A DNA stretch of 64,000 nucleotides from contig QANU01013744.1 in NCBI GenBank assembly GCA_003254905.1, positions 81,955 to 145,954 of the forward strand. Reading direction: 5' to 3'. This document shows, in pieces, positions 1 to 15,437 of this stretch. The DNA comes from Nissolia schottii. Taxonomy: Eukaryota; Streptophyta; Magnoliopsida; Fabales; Fabaceae. Positions within the stretch are counted from its first letter, which is position 1; the number at the start of each line of letters is the position of its first letter. A program made the position numbers and the translations under genes. The notes under the pieces were generated by a model that did no database searches, was not told the origin of the DNA, and saw only the letters and a program-made list of their open reading frames with translations.

Positions 1-468
1 TCCAATGAAGAAATCAGCACCCTTAGCTCCCGACTTTGTATTGAGTCCTGATCCAATCGTCCCCATAACACTCAAGGCATGCCTGTGATATCATTCAATT
101 ACGTAAAAATGAACACCTGCACTTTCATTTGTCACCATCAACTATCTCAAACATGATGGATGATCAGACCTCAAAAATCTGCTCCCTAACTTGAGATTTA
201 ATCAAAGAAAAAAAATTACAGAACAAGATATAGCATGTCATAGCCGCTCCCTCCTATGAAAAAATATACAACACCAATTGGTGGCTTGTGTCAAATTCTA
301 TTGGTTTCATATCCAAATAAGGCGGCGGCGGCAGCAGCAGGCAAACTCCAAAAGAAAGAATTATATTGACGATAACCCTCCACTTAAACAGTGAAACTCC
401 TCTTTCCTCAAAGACACATCTACAGTAACAGCAGAAAGCAGTAACTACAAGCAGAGAGAAATATGAAG
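1..468. other. 3' flank of the PP2A gene
   Basis: No gene is seen here. This is the downstream side of the minus-strand phosphatase gene and probably includes its 3' UTR. It holds a short GGC/GCA-rich triplet run near 322-341. I could not fix a polyadenylation site. Confidence 0.5.
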
Positions 469-4204
<3,736 letters not shown>

Positions 4205-4207
4205 CGT

Positions 4208-4241
<34 letters not shown>
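4208..4241 (-). promoter_or_regulatory. (CT)n/(GA)n tract in the PP2A leader
   Basis: A nearly pure CT run on the plus strand, so GA on the sense strand, 4-37 bases upstream of the PP2A start codon. GA/CT microsatellites are common in plant 5' UTRs and core promoters. A regulatory role here is inference; the tract itself is plain to see. Confidence 0.6.
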
Positions 4242-4835
4242 AGATCTGAAACGGTTACGAGATCTTGGTTTCTACTGAATCGATCGGTGATCTCACGAGA
4301 AAACGCCGAATCGGTGGTGAGTGGTTAATCTGATCGGAGAGTCGCCGGCGGCGACCGGAGGAGAAGCTCCTTCGGGGAAGAAGTTCCGATGCGAAACGCG
4401 GAGGGGGAAAACGAAACGTTTCGGGGAAGGGGAAGGGGCTGGTATTGGTTTCTTCGGCTTCTCAATCATTTCATTTTCGTTCGAGTGCTTTCTCTCTGTT
4501 TCTTTCTTCTTTCTTTCCTGTACGTCGCAGTTTTATTTTTGTTTTTGTTTTTTCTTGTTTCTCTGAAAAAATAAAAGAAAAAGAAAATTCTGAAGTAGTG
4601 TAAGAGGAACAAGAAAAAAAAAATGTTATTATATTATTATATTATATTATATTTTAAATTTTTAATTTGTGAAGGAGAAAAAAGAAGAGGGAAATTGCCG
4701 CGAAGGTGGGGCAGCCTGCCAGCGAGAGCTAGCAAAATGAGAGGAAAATGAAACTCAAATGCACATGAAATGGCATTGCAATGCAATTTGTGGATGGGAG
4801 TACATTATTGAAATTTTTTTATTAAAAAAAAAAAT

Positions 4836-5967
4836 GTAAATTACAGTCCCTCCACCAAGAGATCATTATTTTATATTTCTCTGCGCTTCATCTTAAAATT
4901 AGACACTCTCATCTCTACTACTTAAAAATAACTTACAATTTAGTTCAATTGTCATATTTTACATCGGAGTACTTTCCACAAATATTTTTTTAATTTATCC
5001 TTACAAATAATTATATGTTTTGAAATTGTTTTAACAAAATAAAAAAAAATTATGACTAATAATATGCTTTGGGTTAGTTGCTCCTTCCTTAAAGGTGTCA
5101 ACAAAGAAATTAGTCACTAGACTTGTATGAGTGGACACTTGGTCGCGTACCAAAAAAATTAATGTAAAAACATTAATACATAATTAAGATAATTATATAA
5201 AAAAATTATTCCATTAACATAATGCATTATTAATTAATAAATTATTATAGTTTTTAAAATAAAAAATAAAGTATTTTCTCAAAAACTAATTTTAAAACAC
5301 TAATATATATTTTTATACTAAAATAATAAAATTATCCTCTTTCACTTTTATTAACTCGAACTAAAACAAATTATAATAAAAAAATAAATTAGATGCTTTT
5401 TTCATAATCCTAACAAAGAAAAAGGAAAATCTTAAAAGACTTAATATATATTTTTATTTTAAAATCAATTACTAAGTTCATACTTAATTTTTTATTTTAA
5501 GTTATCATAAATAGTTAATTCATAATGCATTTTTAATAAAATAAAATAAATTGTATATAATTATCATAATTATGCATCAATAATGTTATACTAATATTAG
5601 TCATATTTTTCTATTTTGTTAAAGATTCATTTTTGTGAATGATAAATAAATGTTTATTTTAATTTATCATATTTTATTAATTAATAATTTATTATCTTAC
5701 TAGAATAATTTATATATAATTATGTATTAATATTTTTATATTATTATTAATCATATTTTTTATTTTGTTAAAAAAATTATAAATGTATAATTATTTGGAA
5801 AGGATAAATAAAAAAATTATTTGCTGATGATATTTTGGTCTAAAATATAAAAATTTGACTAAATTGTAGGTTATTTTTAAATAGAGGGGAGGGGAGTGTG
5901 TGATTTTCAAATGAATACGAGGGGAGTGCGATAGAGTGATCTATTGGGGGAATGGGGTGTAATTTAC
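4836..5967. mobile_element. Large foldback (MULE-type MITE) element
   Basis: About 1.1 kb with long terminal inverted repeats. The left arm (from TAAATTACA at 4836, through the stretch ending AACTTACAATTTAG, to about 5070) reappears in reverse complement on the right, ending TGTAATTTA at 5967. Shared blocks in order include TTAAAAATAAC, TACAATTTAGT, TTTATCCTT, AATAATTATA and TTTTAACAAAATAAA. Flanks on both sides read roughly TTAAA(n)ATG, a possible degraded target duplication. It is AT-rich with no coding capacity. I infer a Mutator-like non-autonomous element; the exact ends are uncertain. Confidence 0.65.
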
Positions 5968-7735
5968 TTAAAAATGAATATTTATGTAATGAGTGTGATA
6001 GCCAATTTCATTTGTTGACATGAACAATGATTAATCACCAGTAACTAAGTTCGTAAGAAATGGTGGTAAGTCATTGGTCATAAAATATTTTTTGAAAATT
6101 GAACTCTCAACCTTATGATTAAAATTTAAGGAATAAGATAAGTTACTAACACCTTTTTTTTATGAGACTACGCTACATATAGTGGTTTAATTAGTTTTAC
6201 TAATTTGACAATGCATAACAATAGTATAAAATTCTTTTATATTAAGAATAAAAAAATATTAAAGTCTTATTCTTAGATATAATTTCAATCAGTTTAAATA
6301 GCAAGAAAAAAGTTGTGTTTTGCAATCAAAATAAAACTAATTTATAAGCATTGAACCTATGTCCCACATGTTAAGAGAAAATGCATTTTACCATTAAGTC
6401 ATCACGTCACCTTATGATATGAAGACATATTTATTTATTTAATCACTTAAATCATCCCATTTTAAAATATTTTAAATTAGGTCAAAATATGATTTCTCAA
6501 GTCCCACTCGTTTCTTTCATATATCTCTTCCAGCGTCGCTCTCTCATTCTCCATCAAACCCAAAAGTTTTCCACCTAGTTTGTCAAATGCCCTAATAATT
6601 CACATCAACCACTTTGTTCTTCTTCGTCCTATTTCTCTCACGCTTCTTCACGCTCACATCGCTCATGCCCTTTGTCCCTGCCGCCGAGAATGACCAACCT
6701 TTGTGCATGGCTCCGGCGCAATCTCTCATCCGGTGCATGAACTACTATTCAAGCTCGAGTAGTCTTGCTCCCTCTGTGATTAGGGATACAGACATGTCTA
6801 GGCCTTTCAATCATTATAAATGACAATACCTCGAATTAGTTTATTCAAAATTCAAGCATATTTTGTCCTTGGTGTTCACTCGAATGATAGCTTGGCTAGT
6901 GTAAGTCAATTATGTATATTTATGTTAATTTTGGATGAACATTTTTTTTTTTTTTGGAATAAGTATTTTGTATATTTGATTTTTTCAAAAGATTTCCTTA
7001 CAACAAGGGTTAAGTTAGGTTAAACCCTTGAATAAGTCAGGCTTAGATCAAATAAAAAGCCTACAACAGGCCACAGACCAAGCTCAAGCCGATGAGCTAT
7101 GCCACTGGCTTGGTTTGTTAAAGGTTGAGCATGGATTAGCTTGTTCCCAGACTTTCCAAAGCACATGAGAAACTCCATTGGCCCGTGCAATATCTCTTGT
7201 GGGCTTGCACATTTTGGGCTAGAGAAAAAAATATGTGAAAGAGACGAAGGGTTACAAGAAGTGAAGAGGAGAATAAAAGAGAAATTGAAAAACAACACTT
7301 TGCTCCGTCTTTGTATCTATTTTCTATTTTAATTTTTTTTATTTTTTTTAATGATTTTATAAAATAGATAGTAAAAATAAACAAATAAAAATAGAAAACA
7401 AGATTTTATTATTTTTATTGCTTCATTCACAAATTCAAAAACCAGAAACAAAATGAAAATAAGAAATAAAAACTGAAACTAAATAAACATTTTGTGTTAA
7501 GGGGAGAGAATTATTAATTGACTGTAGAAACCCAAAGACTACTAAGTGTTATTTACTATTGGGACGTTATAAAGATATGTAAAACAATTTGTTAGAAGAA
7601 TATAACATTTCTTTTGCCTAAAATTAGTTTTCGAAGGCACGTGCAGAAGAAGTAAATATAAACTTGTATCAAGATTGCAGCCATATGGTGGGCATGGCAT
7701 ACTGTCTTAGGCGAGAAGTAGTGGCATATCTGATG
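5968..7735. other. AT-rich intergenic stretch, no gene seen
   Basis: No convincing coding exon on either strand. The short frames at 6614-7384 have no family resemblance and poor codon structure. Contains poly-T/poly-A runs. Confidence 0.5.
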
Positions 7736-7737
7736 CT

Positions 7738-7935
7738 GCATAATATTTGGCAGGATGCAGGTACTTTCTTTTGCTGTATGGCCTTGAGCATGAGAAATGG
7801 CATCCTCCTCCTCCTAGTGTTCAGATTCAGGCTCATAACAGAGGTTTTGGTGGGCTTCTACGTACGGGATGCGAGTGGTGCTTGGATTGGTCGTTTCAAG
7901 GCTCTTGCATCTTCTCTGAGGTCACCCTGGTGGAG
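7738..7935 (+). pseudogene. LINE-derived RNase H domain fragment
   Basis: A short relic resembling the RNase H domain that follows the reverse transcriptase in plant non-LTR retrotransposons. The lead-in W-x-PPPPS is at about 7796-7820. The G-F-G-G-L-L-R stretch lies in one frame and D-A-S-G-A-W-I-G-R-F in another, so there is a frameshift near 7866. No intact frame remains. It sits just 5' of the CACTA element and is probably older debris. Assignment rests on motif spacing only. Confidence 0.5.
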
Positions 7936-8029
7936 CTGGGGGGGCGAGCAGGGGCCATGATGTGGCCCAATTATAACTAAAAAGATTAACTAGCAGTTGC
8001 ATAACAAATTATTGGCGAATCTTTACCAA

Positions 8030-10190
8030 AAATGCATGCTACTATGAAGATTAGTTCTTATGATTCATATTCACTGATAATTCAAATTGAGGAGAGTCGA
8101 AAAAGGTCTCATGATGAGAGTACAAGTGAAGTTGGCACACAACAGGGGAAGAATAAGAGTACTATCTTTTGGGATTTACCTTATTGGAGCATAATCTTAT
8201 TCGTCATTGTCTTGATATGATGCACATTGAGAAAAATGTTTGTGACAATATTTTGTTCACAGTACTTGATGACAAAAGTAAATCAAAAGATAATTTGAAT
8301 GCTCGTAAAGACTTACAGAAGATGGGAATTAGAGAAAAGCTTCATCCATATCCTAACTCTTCAAAGTATCCTCCAACGTGCTCTGTAATGAGAAACTTGC
8401 AGAAAGATGTGTTCCTTAAAAGTTCTTAAAAGTGTGGCTTTTCCTTATAATATTTCTTCAAATATTTCTAGATGTGTTGATCTCAAGAAATGCAAGATCT
8501 CTGGTCTAAAGAGCCATGATTCACATATTCTCATGGAACATATTTTGTCAATTGCCTTCAGAAGATCTCTTCCAAAAGAAGTTACTTCAGTGTTGATTGA
8601 TTTGTGTAATTACTTTAGAGAAGTCTCAAGCAATGTTTTAGATGTTAATCATTTGGATAAACTCCAACGCCGAATCGCTTTAATCCTTTTGCCATATAAA
8701 GATGATATTCCCTCCATCTTTTTTCACGATTATGGTTCATCTAGTCATTCATCTTGGAGAAGAAGCATTGATTGCTGGTCCTATACATTATAGATGGATG
8801 TATCATGTTGAAAGGTATATCCTTGACTTTATTTAGTAGATATATATGTTGTGACTTTTATTATGATGAGATTCATTATCTATCATTTTTGGGACCTTCG
8901 GGCATTTAAAATCATATGTTCGTAATAAGGCTGCACCGGAAGGTTGTATAGCTGAAGGGTACCCTATGAAGGAATGTCTAACCTTTTGCTCTAGATATTT
9001 AGAAGATAGCGGCATTGAAACAAGCAGGTTTATATTAGCCAAGGCGCAATGATGATGGCAATGAAAATGCCAGTAGCAAATCTAGTGTTTTGTCAAATGT
9101 TTTTCTAGCACCAGGGAAGCCAGTTGAGAATATCAAGATTTATTCCTTGCCACTACTGGAGACAACACAAGCTCATCGTTATGTGTTGGCTAATTGTGAA
9201 CTAGTTGATCCATTTTGCGAGTAAGTTATATGGTATTATTAGTTAATTGTCTCATCACTATCCATTTACTTAGTTTACATAATTAAATTGGTAACTTCTT
9301 TATCCAAAAAAAGTAGAATTGAGGTCTCTGGGATGCATCGTGGCAAAAGAAATTCCTCCAAAGTTGTGGAACAATATGTGCACAAACATTTTCATGAGTG
9401 GTTTAAAGAATATGTAAGATATTCGTATTTTATTCCACTTAAATTTTCTCCTCTAAAAATCATGACTTTGCTATTTTATTCATAATGCGTTTCAAAAAAT
9501 AATAGGTTGCACAAAAATGATATTGTAAAGAGATTTGATGGGTATAATATCCATGGATTTAAGTTTTTCATCGAGAGGAAAGAGCAAGGGTTGAGAACCC
9601 AAAATAGTGGCATTGCTATGTCTGCTATAACTAAGATTTTTTGGTGGTAGGAACCCTATTGAAAGGTCATGTGACTACACTTATCATGGTAAAGTGTTTG
9701 ACATAGTAGAGCTAGATTATTATGGTAAGTTAAGGGCTGTGCTATTCAAATGCATTTGGGTGGACACTACAATCAACAAGGGAACCAAGATAGATCAATT
9801 TGGTATAACAAGTGTAAACCTTTTTCCGCTTGATACACAGTGGTGCACATGAAACAGACGAGCCATTCATCCTTGCAACTAATGCTAGAATGATATATTA
9901 TATTGATGATCCAATTGATCAAGGTTGGTGTTGTGTTTTTCATATGAAACCTAGAGACATATATGACATGGGAGATGTGAATATGGTAGATTTGGAAGAG
10001 CCATCAATGGAGGACATACCTTGTTGTGAGAAACATCCAGAGAATATTGAAGAGTTTCAATTAGTGGTAGACGATGCTAATGACCAAGAACAAGATGAAC
10101 CAAATTTTGATGAAGATAATGATATTTTTAGTGATAGAGATGGGGGAGAATGTCAGATTAGTGTAATACATTTTTCGTGAACTTTATAAA
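8030..10190 (+). pseudogene. TNP2-like CACTA transposase (DUF4218/DUF4216), broken
   Basis: Recognisable blocks in order: HCLDMMHIEKNVCDNIL at about 8203-8253; SKDNLNARKDLQKMGIR; then after a frame change NISRCVDLKKCKISGLKSHD and LPKEVTSVLIDLCNYFRE (8460-8630, DUF4218); SYVRNKAAPEGCIAEGY and ECLTFCSRYLEDSGIE near 8910-9020; then the DUF4216 part, with EPFILATNARM, DDPIDQGW and MKPRDIYDMGDV near 9860-9975. The frame shifts at about 8180, at about 8430 and repeatedly between 8790 and 9830, with in-frame stops, so no transposase can be made. An acidic tail (D/E-rich, ending about 10150) closes it. Confidence 0.85.
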
Positions 10191-10329
10191 TATAGTTCTT
10201 ATGTTTCTTAAATTAATTAAATTGAGAACTTTTATACTTTTTGTCTTAAATCTTGATTGGTTCATATAGTATATGTTTTTATTCCATATTTTAGTTGCTT
10301 TATTAGTAAATTTTGCAGGTACTTTGTTC

Positions 10330-12046
10330 ACTATGAAGCAAAAGGGTAAGAAATTTGTAGAAGGAATTTTAGAAAAGTTACGAAGGAAACAAAGTGGTAA
10401 CAATAGTACAACTTCTCAAGATTTGCCACCTCAAACAAGTGACAATCCGGTTGACGTCAACGATTCAGATATGATCATGACAATTCTTTCCAGTGGTGAT
10501 AACTTTGGCTCTTCCTCAAACGCAAATGAAACTCACTCCAGAAAGAGGAACCCTTACTTGTCATGGTTAGAGGTAAGAGTGCAATTTTAGTAATTCTAAC
10601 ATCTTGTTTTTTTGGTTATTACATTAAAAATATATGTTTACTATCTGTGGTTGTAGAAATGATGATAAACAATTCTACAAGTGAAATTACAACTTGACAA
10701 ATAACAACAACTTGAGTTTGGCATTTAGGAAAGATTGAAAAAGTTATTGTGGAACTCAATGGTGGTGGAGAAGGCAACGATAATGGTTCAAATTTGCTTG
10801 TGAGGTTTCTTTGTCAACTTGCTTGTAGATCAACAATTTGTCTGATATTAGTTTTGAGATGGGATAAAATGCCTGAAGACAATACTGCGAAATAGTGGAA
10901 ACTTATTGTGGTAAGTATCTAAATTATCTACACCTTAACTTACGTTTGCATATCTTTTGGAATAAAAGAATTATTTTTGTATATATAATATTTGAAGGAC
11001 AATTTTAAATTTAACTATGTCAATGGCTTCAAATGGGCAATGAGTACCTTAGGCGAAAGATGGAAGGCCTACAAACCTAAGTTAAGGTGCTGACACTTTT
11101 ATCGTAATAAAAGTAAGGAATAAATTCTTGATAATCCTCCATTAGGTATAGATTGTGTTGATTGAACAACTTTCATGCATCACTATAAGGATCCTACAGT
11201 GAAGGTAAACACTCATATTAGAAAGTTGTACTTTGTCATTATCTTATAAAATATCGTATATGATAAATACTTGAAAAATACAGGCTCGATGTTTGTAAAA
11301 TGCAAAAAACCGTGAAAAGCTTAAAGTTTCACATGGTGGTGGTAGTAAAAGTAATGCAAGAAGAGCTCATGTAATGGCATTTTGTATGATCTTGATTTTA
11401 TTAATTCTTTTTTAAGAAACCTTTTTCTTGTGTCATATTAAGGGTGATGCTTGTAATAATAATGTTAGCCTTTACGTTTTATTTCTAATAGTAGGAGAAA
11501 AAATTGAGTAAGTTTATTTTATCAACTTTGATGAAAAAAGATGGGAATTATGTGAATGAAGAAGGAAAAATTTTGGTTGTAAGTAGTTCATATATTTCTT
11601 AAGTCATTAATATTAAATTGACACAAGTGTATCTCATTTTCATTTTCTTTCTCACTTAGGATAAAATATTAGAGCACCTACCTGAAGATCAAGAACGTCC
11701 AGCTATTGTAGCTGTTTCATCAAAAATATTGACTCATCCTGATGATGCAATTGAAAAAATATTTGGAGTTGAGCATTCTGGTCGTGTGTGTGATTTTGGT
11801 AGCGGTTCTGGTCCCTCTAAAGTCTTTGGGAAACACAAAAACATAATAGATTATGTGAATTGTGGCTCTAGTAATGTATCCCAAAAGCGTGTTGAAAACT
11901 TGGAGAAACATATAGAAACTTTAGAAGGGAAGCTGAGTGGATATGAAGAAACCAAAGAACAATTGGCAACTCTTCATAAAGTTTTACAAGAAAAATTTGG
12001 TAGTGAAGTACCTACTTTCAACAAAGATGTGCCATCTTCAGGATAG
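10330..12046 (+). pseudogene. Plant transposase (Ptta/En/Spm, TNPA-like) gene, decayed
   Basis: Second CACTA gene. An N-terminal basic exon begins MKQKGKKFVEGILEKLRRKQ at about 10333. The middle region encodes KWAMSTLGERWKAYK (about 11027-11070), NPPLGID and HHYKDPTVK (11135-11200), and KVSHGGGSKSNARRAH (11320-11370), the signature of the Ptta/En/Spm family. The final exon (about 11660-12046) gives DKILEHLPEDQERPA, a Gly/Ser stretch and a coiled coil (LEKHIETLEGKLSGYEETKE). Stops and frame changes between the blocks suggest that some introns are real and some lesions are decay. Probably non-functional. Confidence 0.75.
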
Positions 12047-12334
12047 TTACTTTTGCTTTAGAGTATTTTGGATTACTTTAATTAGGTCCATATTACATAT
12101 TTTTATTTATGTTTAGGAGATATGGAAATTAATGAATATTAAATGTTATGATTTTCTCTAGCCAATGATCAATCTATGTACACATTTTGATTTTAGAAAG
12201 TATTTTATTTTATCAATATCTCTTTATATATTGCACTTAAAGAGATACCTTCACCAAAGTACTAGTAAAAAAAATAAAAGGTGAGTGACAATTGCATTGT
12301 GAGTATTGTAATTAAAAAAAAAAAAGTATACATC

Positions 12335-12691
12335 ACAATTAGCCACGGTTGAAACGTAGCAAAATAAATAAGTGTAGTTCGTTTAATCTTTGTTGTTAGC
12401 CACGGTTTAACCGTGACAATATATTAAAATTAGTCACGGTTTTTAAAAAAGTTCATTTTCACCAAAGTTGTGGCAACAATGGGAATCGTGGCTAATAAAA
12501 AATACAACCGTAGCCATTTGTATGTCACAATGGTTAGTAAAATTATGGCTAACGTTAGAAAAAACGTGGCTAAATCATTAGCAATGCCCTCTTTAGCCAC
12601 TATTACATGAACCATGGCTAAAAAGTTTGCCACAATTTTCGCTCTAATTAGCCACGGTTACGGTGGCTAAACCCTGTGTTTTTTTGTAGTG
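12335..12691. repeat. CACTA subterminal repeats and right TIR
   Basis: About ten copies of TAGCCACGG or its reverse complement (with variants such as TAGTCACGG and ATGGCTAA) in both orientations in 330 bp, ending at the TAGTG terminus. In CACTA elements such subterminal motifs bind the TNPA-type protein. Seen directly; the function is by family analogy. Confidence 0.8.
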
Positions 12692-13743
12692 TAGTTTGTT
12701 GGGGGAAGTTCTCCCCTTATGAATAGAGCATTATTCTTGAGAATTTATTCATCCATTGAAAAATAATATTCTATTATTTACCATAAGTTCAACCTAAGGT
12801 CCCGTTAAGTGTGAACTTTCACTAAAGTTTGGTTTTGCCTTTTTGTGAGAGTGGGAGCTCAAAGGCAACATTGGGCAAGGGAAATGCATCGTCTCTCCAT
12901 GCCTCTTCATCTTTGTTAATGATATTGTTCGAGTTGTTACAGAGCTCGCCAATAACGACAATCAATGTTCGACGACTCTAGATACAAGTTATGATGAAGA
13001 AGCAATTTCATGGTGATCATGGTTTTTTAGAGTCAGTTGTAGCGATACCAGTTTCTTGAGTAAGTAGTCACCTTTTGGTGAATCTATCAGTAGGTTTATG
13101 TTAGATTATTTTATTTTATGTTCATGTTAGAGTCTAGAGTGCTCCAATTGTACAAATGCTAGATCTTTAGATCGTGTCACATTGTTTCAATGGATCTTGT
13201 ATTTTATGTTTTATTTCTTTAAAAAAAAGAAATTCAATTATGTTTACAATTGTTTTTTTTAAAGTTATTTATCAAAGTTAAAATGCATGTTTTTACAAAA
13301 AACATTCTTGGGAGGTTACCATAAGGGAATCAATCCCTTGCGGCTTGCGCACCGATAATGATTTTTGGGTCGTTACAGCATGTCTCAGTTCATTTGTGTC
13401 TTTGTTGTTGTCACTGCCTCCGTGCAGTCCCTCATTGATGCCCATGCGTCCGCGCAGATCTGTTGCCTCTTTCCTCCACGCAAACCCATGCGTGTTGCCA
13501 TTGCTTCCTCCATGCGAATCTAGACTTGTTGACATTATTGCATCCGTGCAAAACCAGACTTGTTGTCATAACTACTTATGCACATACCCGAATTTATTGT
13601 CATTATTGTCTCTGCACAAACATTGTTGCTTCCCTACTTGTCTTTGTGCAAACTCTGTTGTTGCCTTCCTGTTGTTCCTCCTCCCACAATCTCCATTTAA
13701 CTGTGGCAAACTTAAAACTTGATGAACTTTAGCTTGACGATGG
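12692..13743. other. Intergenic stretch with degenerate CT/TG-rich repeats
   Basis: No gene recognised. From about 13390 to 13690 the plus strand carries loosely repeated phrases around TTGTTG, GTGCAAA and CATGCG, spaced some 40-55 bases apart, making a cysteine/leucine-rich frame (13345-13722). I read this as low-complexity sequence, not a protein: it has no signal-peptide-and-mature-domain layout and no family match that I know. Confidence 0.4.
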
Positions 13744-13949
13744 TGTTAGAAATAAATATTATATCTTAGAGATTGATTTGCAATTGATTTAGTGTCATTT
13801 AAATTAATCTTAATTTGTCTATAACATTTATTGCACGTAGACATCCTTGTAATCATACACAATAATATTAGCAAATATTAGCAAATACAATTGACCATTC
13901 TCATCTTATTCTATCATTTTCATTTCCACCTTGAATCCTATTTCTAACA
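13744..13949. mobile_element. Solo LTR (copia-like), 206 bp
   Basis: Begins TGTTAGAAATA and ends TATTTCTAACA, an 11-bp perfect inverted pair with TG...CA termini as in plant copia LTRs. Flanked by GATGG on the left and GGTGG on the right, a 5-bp target duplication with one mismatch. No internal domain or second LTR is nearby, so it is a solo LTR left by recombination. Confidence 0.75.
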
Positions 13950-15437
13950 GGTGGGTATCTTGTGGGTCAACACGATATTCATACTAAATAAATACATATA
14001 ACTCAATTTGAAATCCTTATAACAAACATGTGAGGACAATTTTTAACTGGTGGGACACTAATAGATGTAGCCGTCTTAAATCATCTCATGAAAAGAAAAG
14101 CTCTTCAAAACCATTTTCCCTTTAATTTTCCCCTTTTTGGTAAATGTCCCTGTTTGAATAACGCTTCGCACTCAATCTTTGCTTCTCAATCCAATCAAAG
14201 CAAAACAACATAAAAAGAGCAGACAGAAAAGCTTGCATTGAGAGGGCATCCTTTAATATATTTTTTTTTCACTTTCAAATAATATTGAAGACCCTATGCT
14301 CTTGTAATTTTTATTTTTTTCATTTTTATAATCACGTTCTTTTCTTACCGCTCACTGCTGCCACGAGATAATAAGAATCTAATAACAGTTTAAAATGTTT
14401 TGAATGGACCAAAGACCAACCCACACTTTCACCAAAGAATCTAGTGAAAAAGACTAACACAAGATGCAAACACCCTTCTTTTTACAGGGTGCGCCCAACA
14501 CCTTTAAATGGTGGAATTTTTCTTTACTTTAGGAACTCTATGGCTTAATCTTTTCAATAAAAAATAATAATAAAGAAAACAAGCAGAAATTCCAAAATAT
14601 TATAATGAGCAACCCAAAGCAAAGGCTGTTTCTTTAATAACATAGAGAATTTCACTTGATATTAGTCCTCCAAATTATGCATGAAGCTTGAGAATTTTTG
14701 GCATAGATACAAATTCAATACAAAATTTAGTCCTTATTAATTTTGTGCAAACAAATTACTCGAGTTCTACCAACTTTACTATGAGGTGCTTAAATATGAA
14801 ATATCTAATGCAAGAAATTTTATTTTTTTTTCTAATTGCTTTGCATGCAAGTGTGGATTTCATTGAAATTTGTGATAATCTTCCTCTGTTTCCATCCAGC
14901 TCAACCCCAATCACAAGATAAGTTCAAAAACAAACATTGTAAACACTGACTAAACTGAGTTTCTGTAGAAACTAAGATCAAACTTTTACTTTTGGATCTT
15001 TTTGAGCTTATTTTCTTCGGGACAAGCTTCTTTTCTCTCTCTCCCCTCTTCAGACCACCAACTCTTCCCCATAACAAACAAAATAAATTTCCCTAAGTGA
15101 GATTAGCTCTTTCCATGCATGCCGGAATTCCAAGAAACTTTGGGATATATATACACGAGTTCAATTGTAACACATTGTGAGTGTAAACAAATTTTACGCT
15201 CACATTCAATCATATGTTGACATATCAGCAAAGATGGATTAACACTCACATTCTTTAAATTAAAAATTAACCAATTTTGCTTACGTGTCAAAATATGATT
15301 GGATGTCTCACAGGGCATCATAATTAAACTCTTTATATGCATATACACACATATTATATAACTAGTCCCGGTTCTCAGAAGTACATGCACATATCTTGTG
15401 CCATCTTCAGCTGAAGCTTGTCGAATTCCCCCGATCG
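13950..15437. other. Intergenic, 3' side of the CLE gene
   Basis: No coding exon recognised. AT-rich, with several short T and A runs. The part nearest 15437 may hold the 3' UTR of the minus-strand CLE gene. Confidence 0.5.

Larger units (their letters stand above)
8030..12691 (+). mobile_element. CACTA (En/Spm) transposon, decayed, left end not found
   Basis: A DNA transposon carrying two gene relics in the same orientation: a TNP2-type transposase (about 8030-10190) and a plant transposase (Ptta/En/Spm) gene (about 10330-12046). They are followed by a subterminal repeat zone and a right terminus at 12691 reading (reverse complement) CACTACAAAAAAACACAGG. The left boundary given is where coding similarity starts. 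I searched 4.6-8.1 kb for a matching CACTAC-A(n) end and found none, so the 5' end is deleted or too diverged. Confidence 0.8.

Noticed and set aside
6614..7384. Small overlapping frames as exons of a gene
   Set aside because: No family match, no consistent splice pattern, low-complexity content.
13345..13722. Cysteine/leucine-rich 125-residue frame as a secreted peptide gene
   Set aside because: Built from loosely repeated low-complexity DNA, no clear signal peptide plus mature domain, overlapping frames look equally good.
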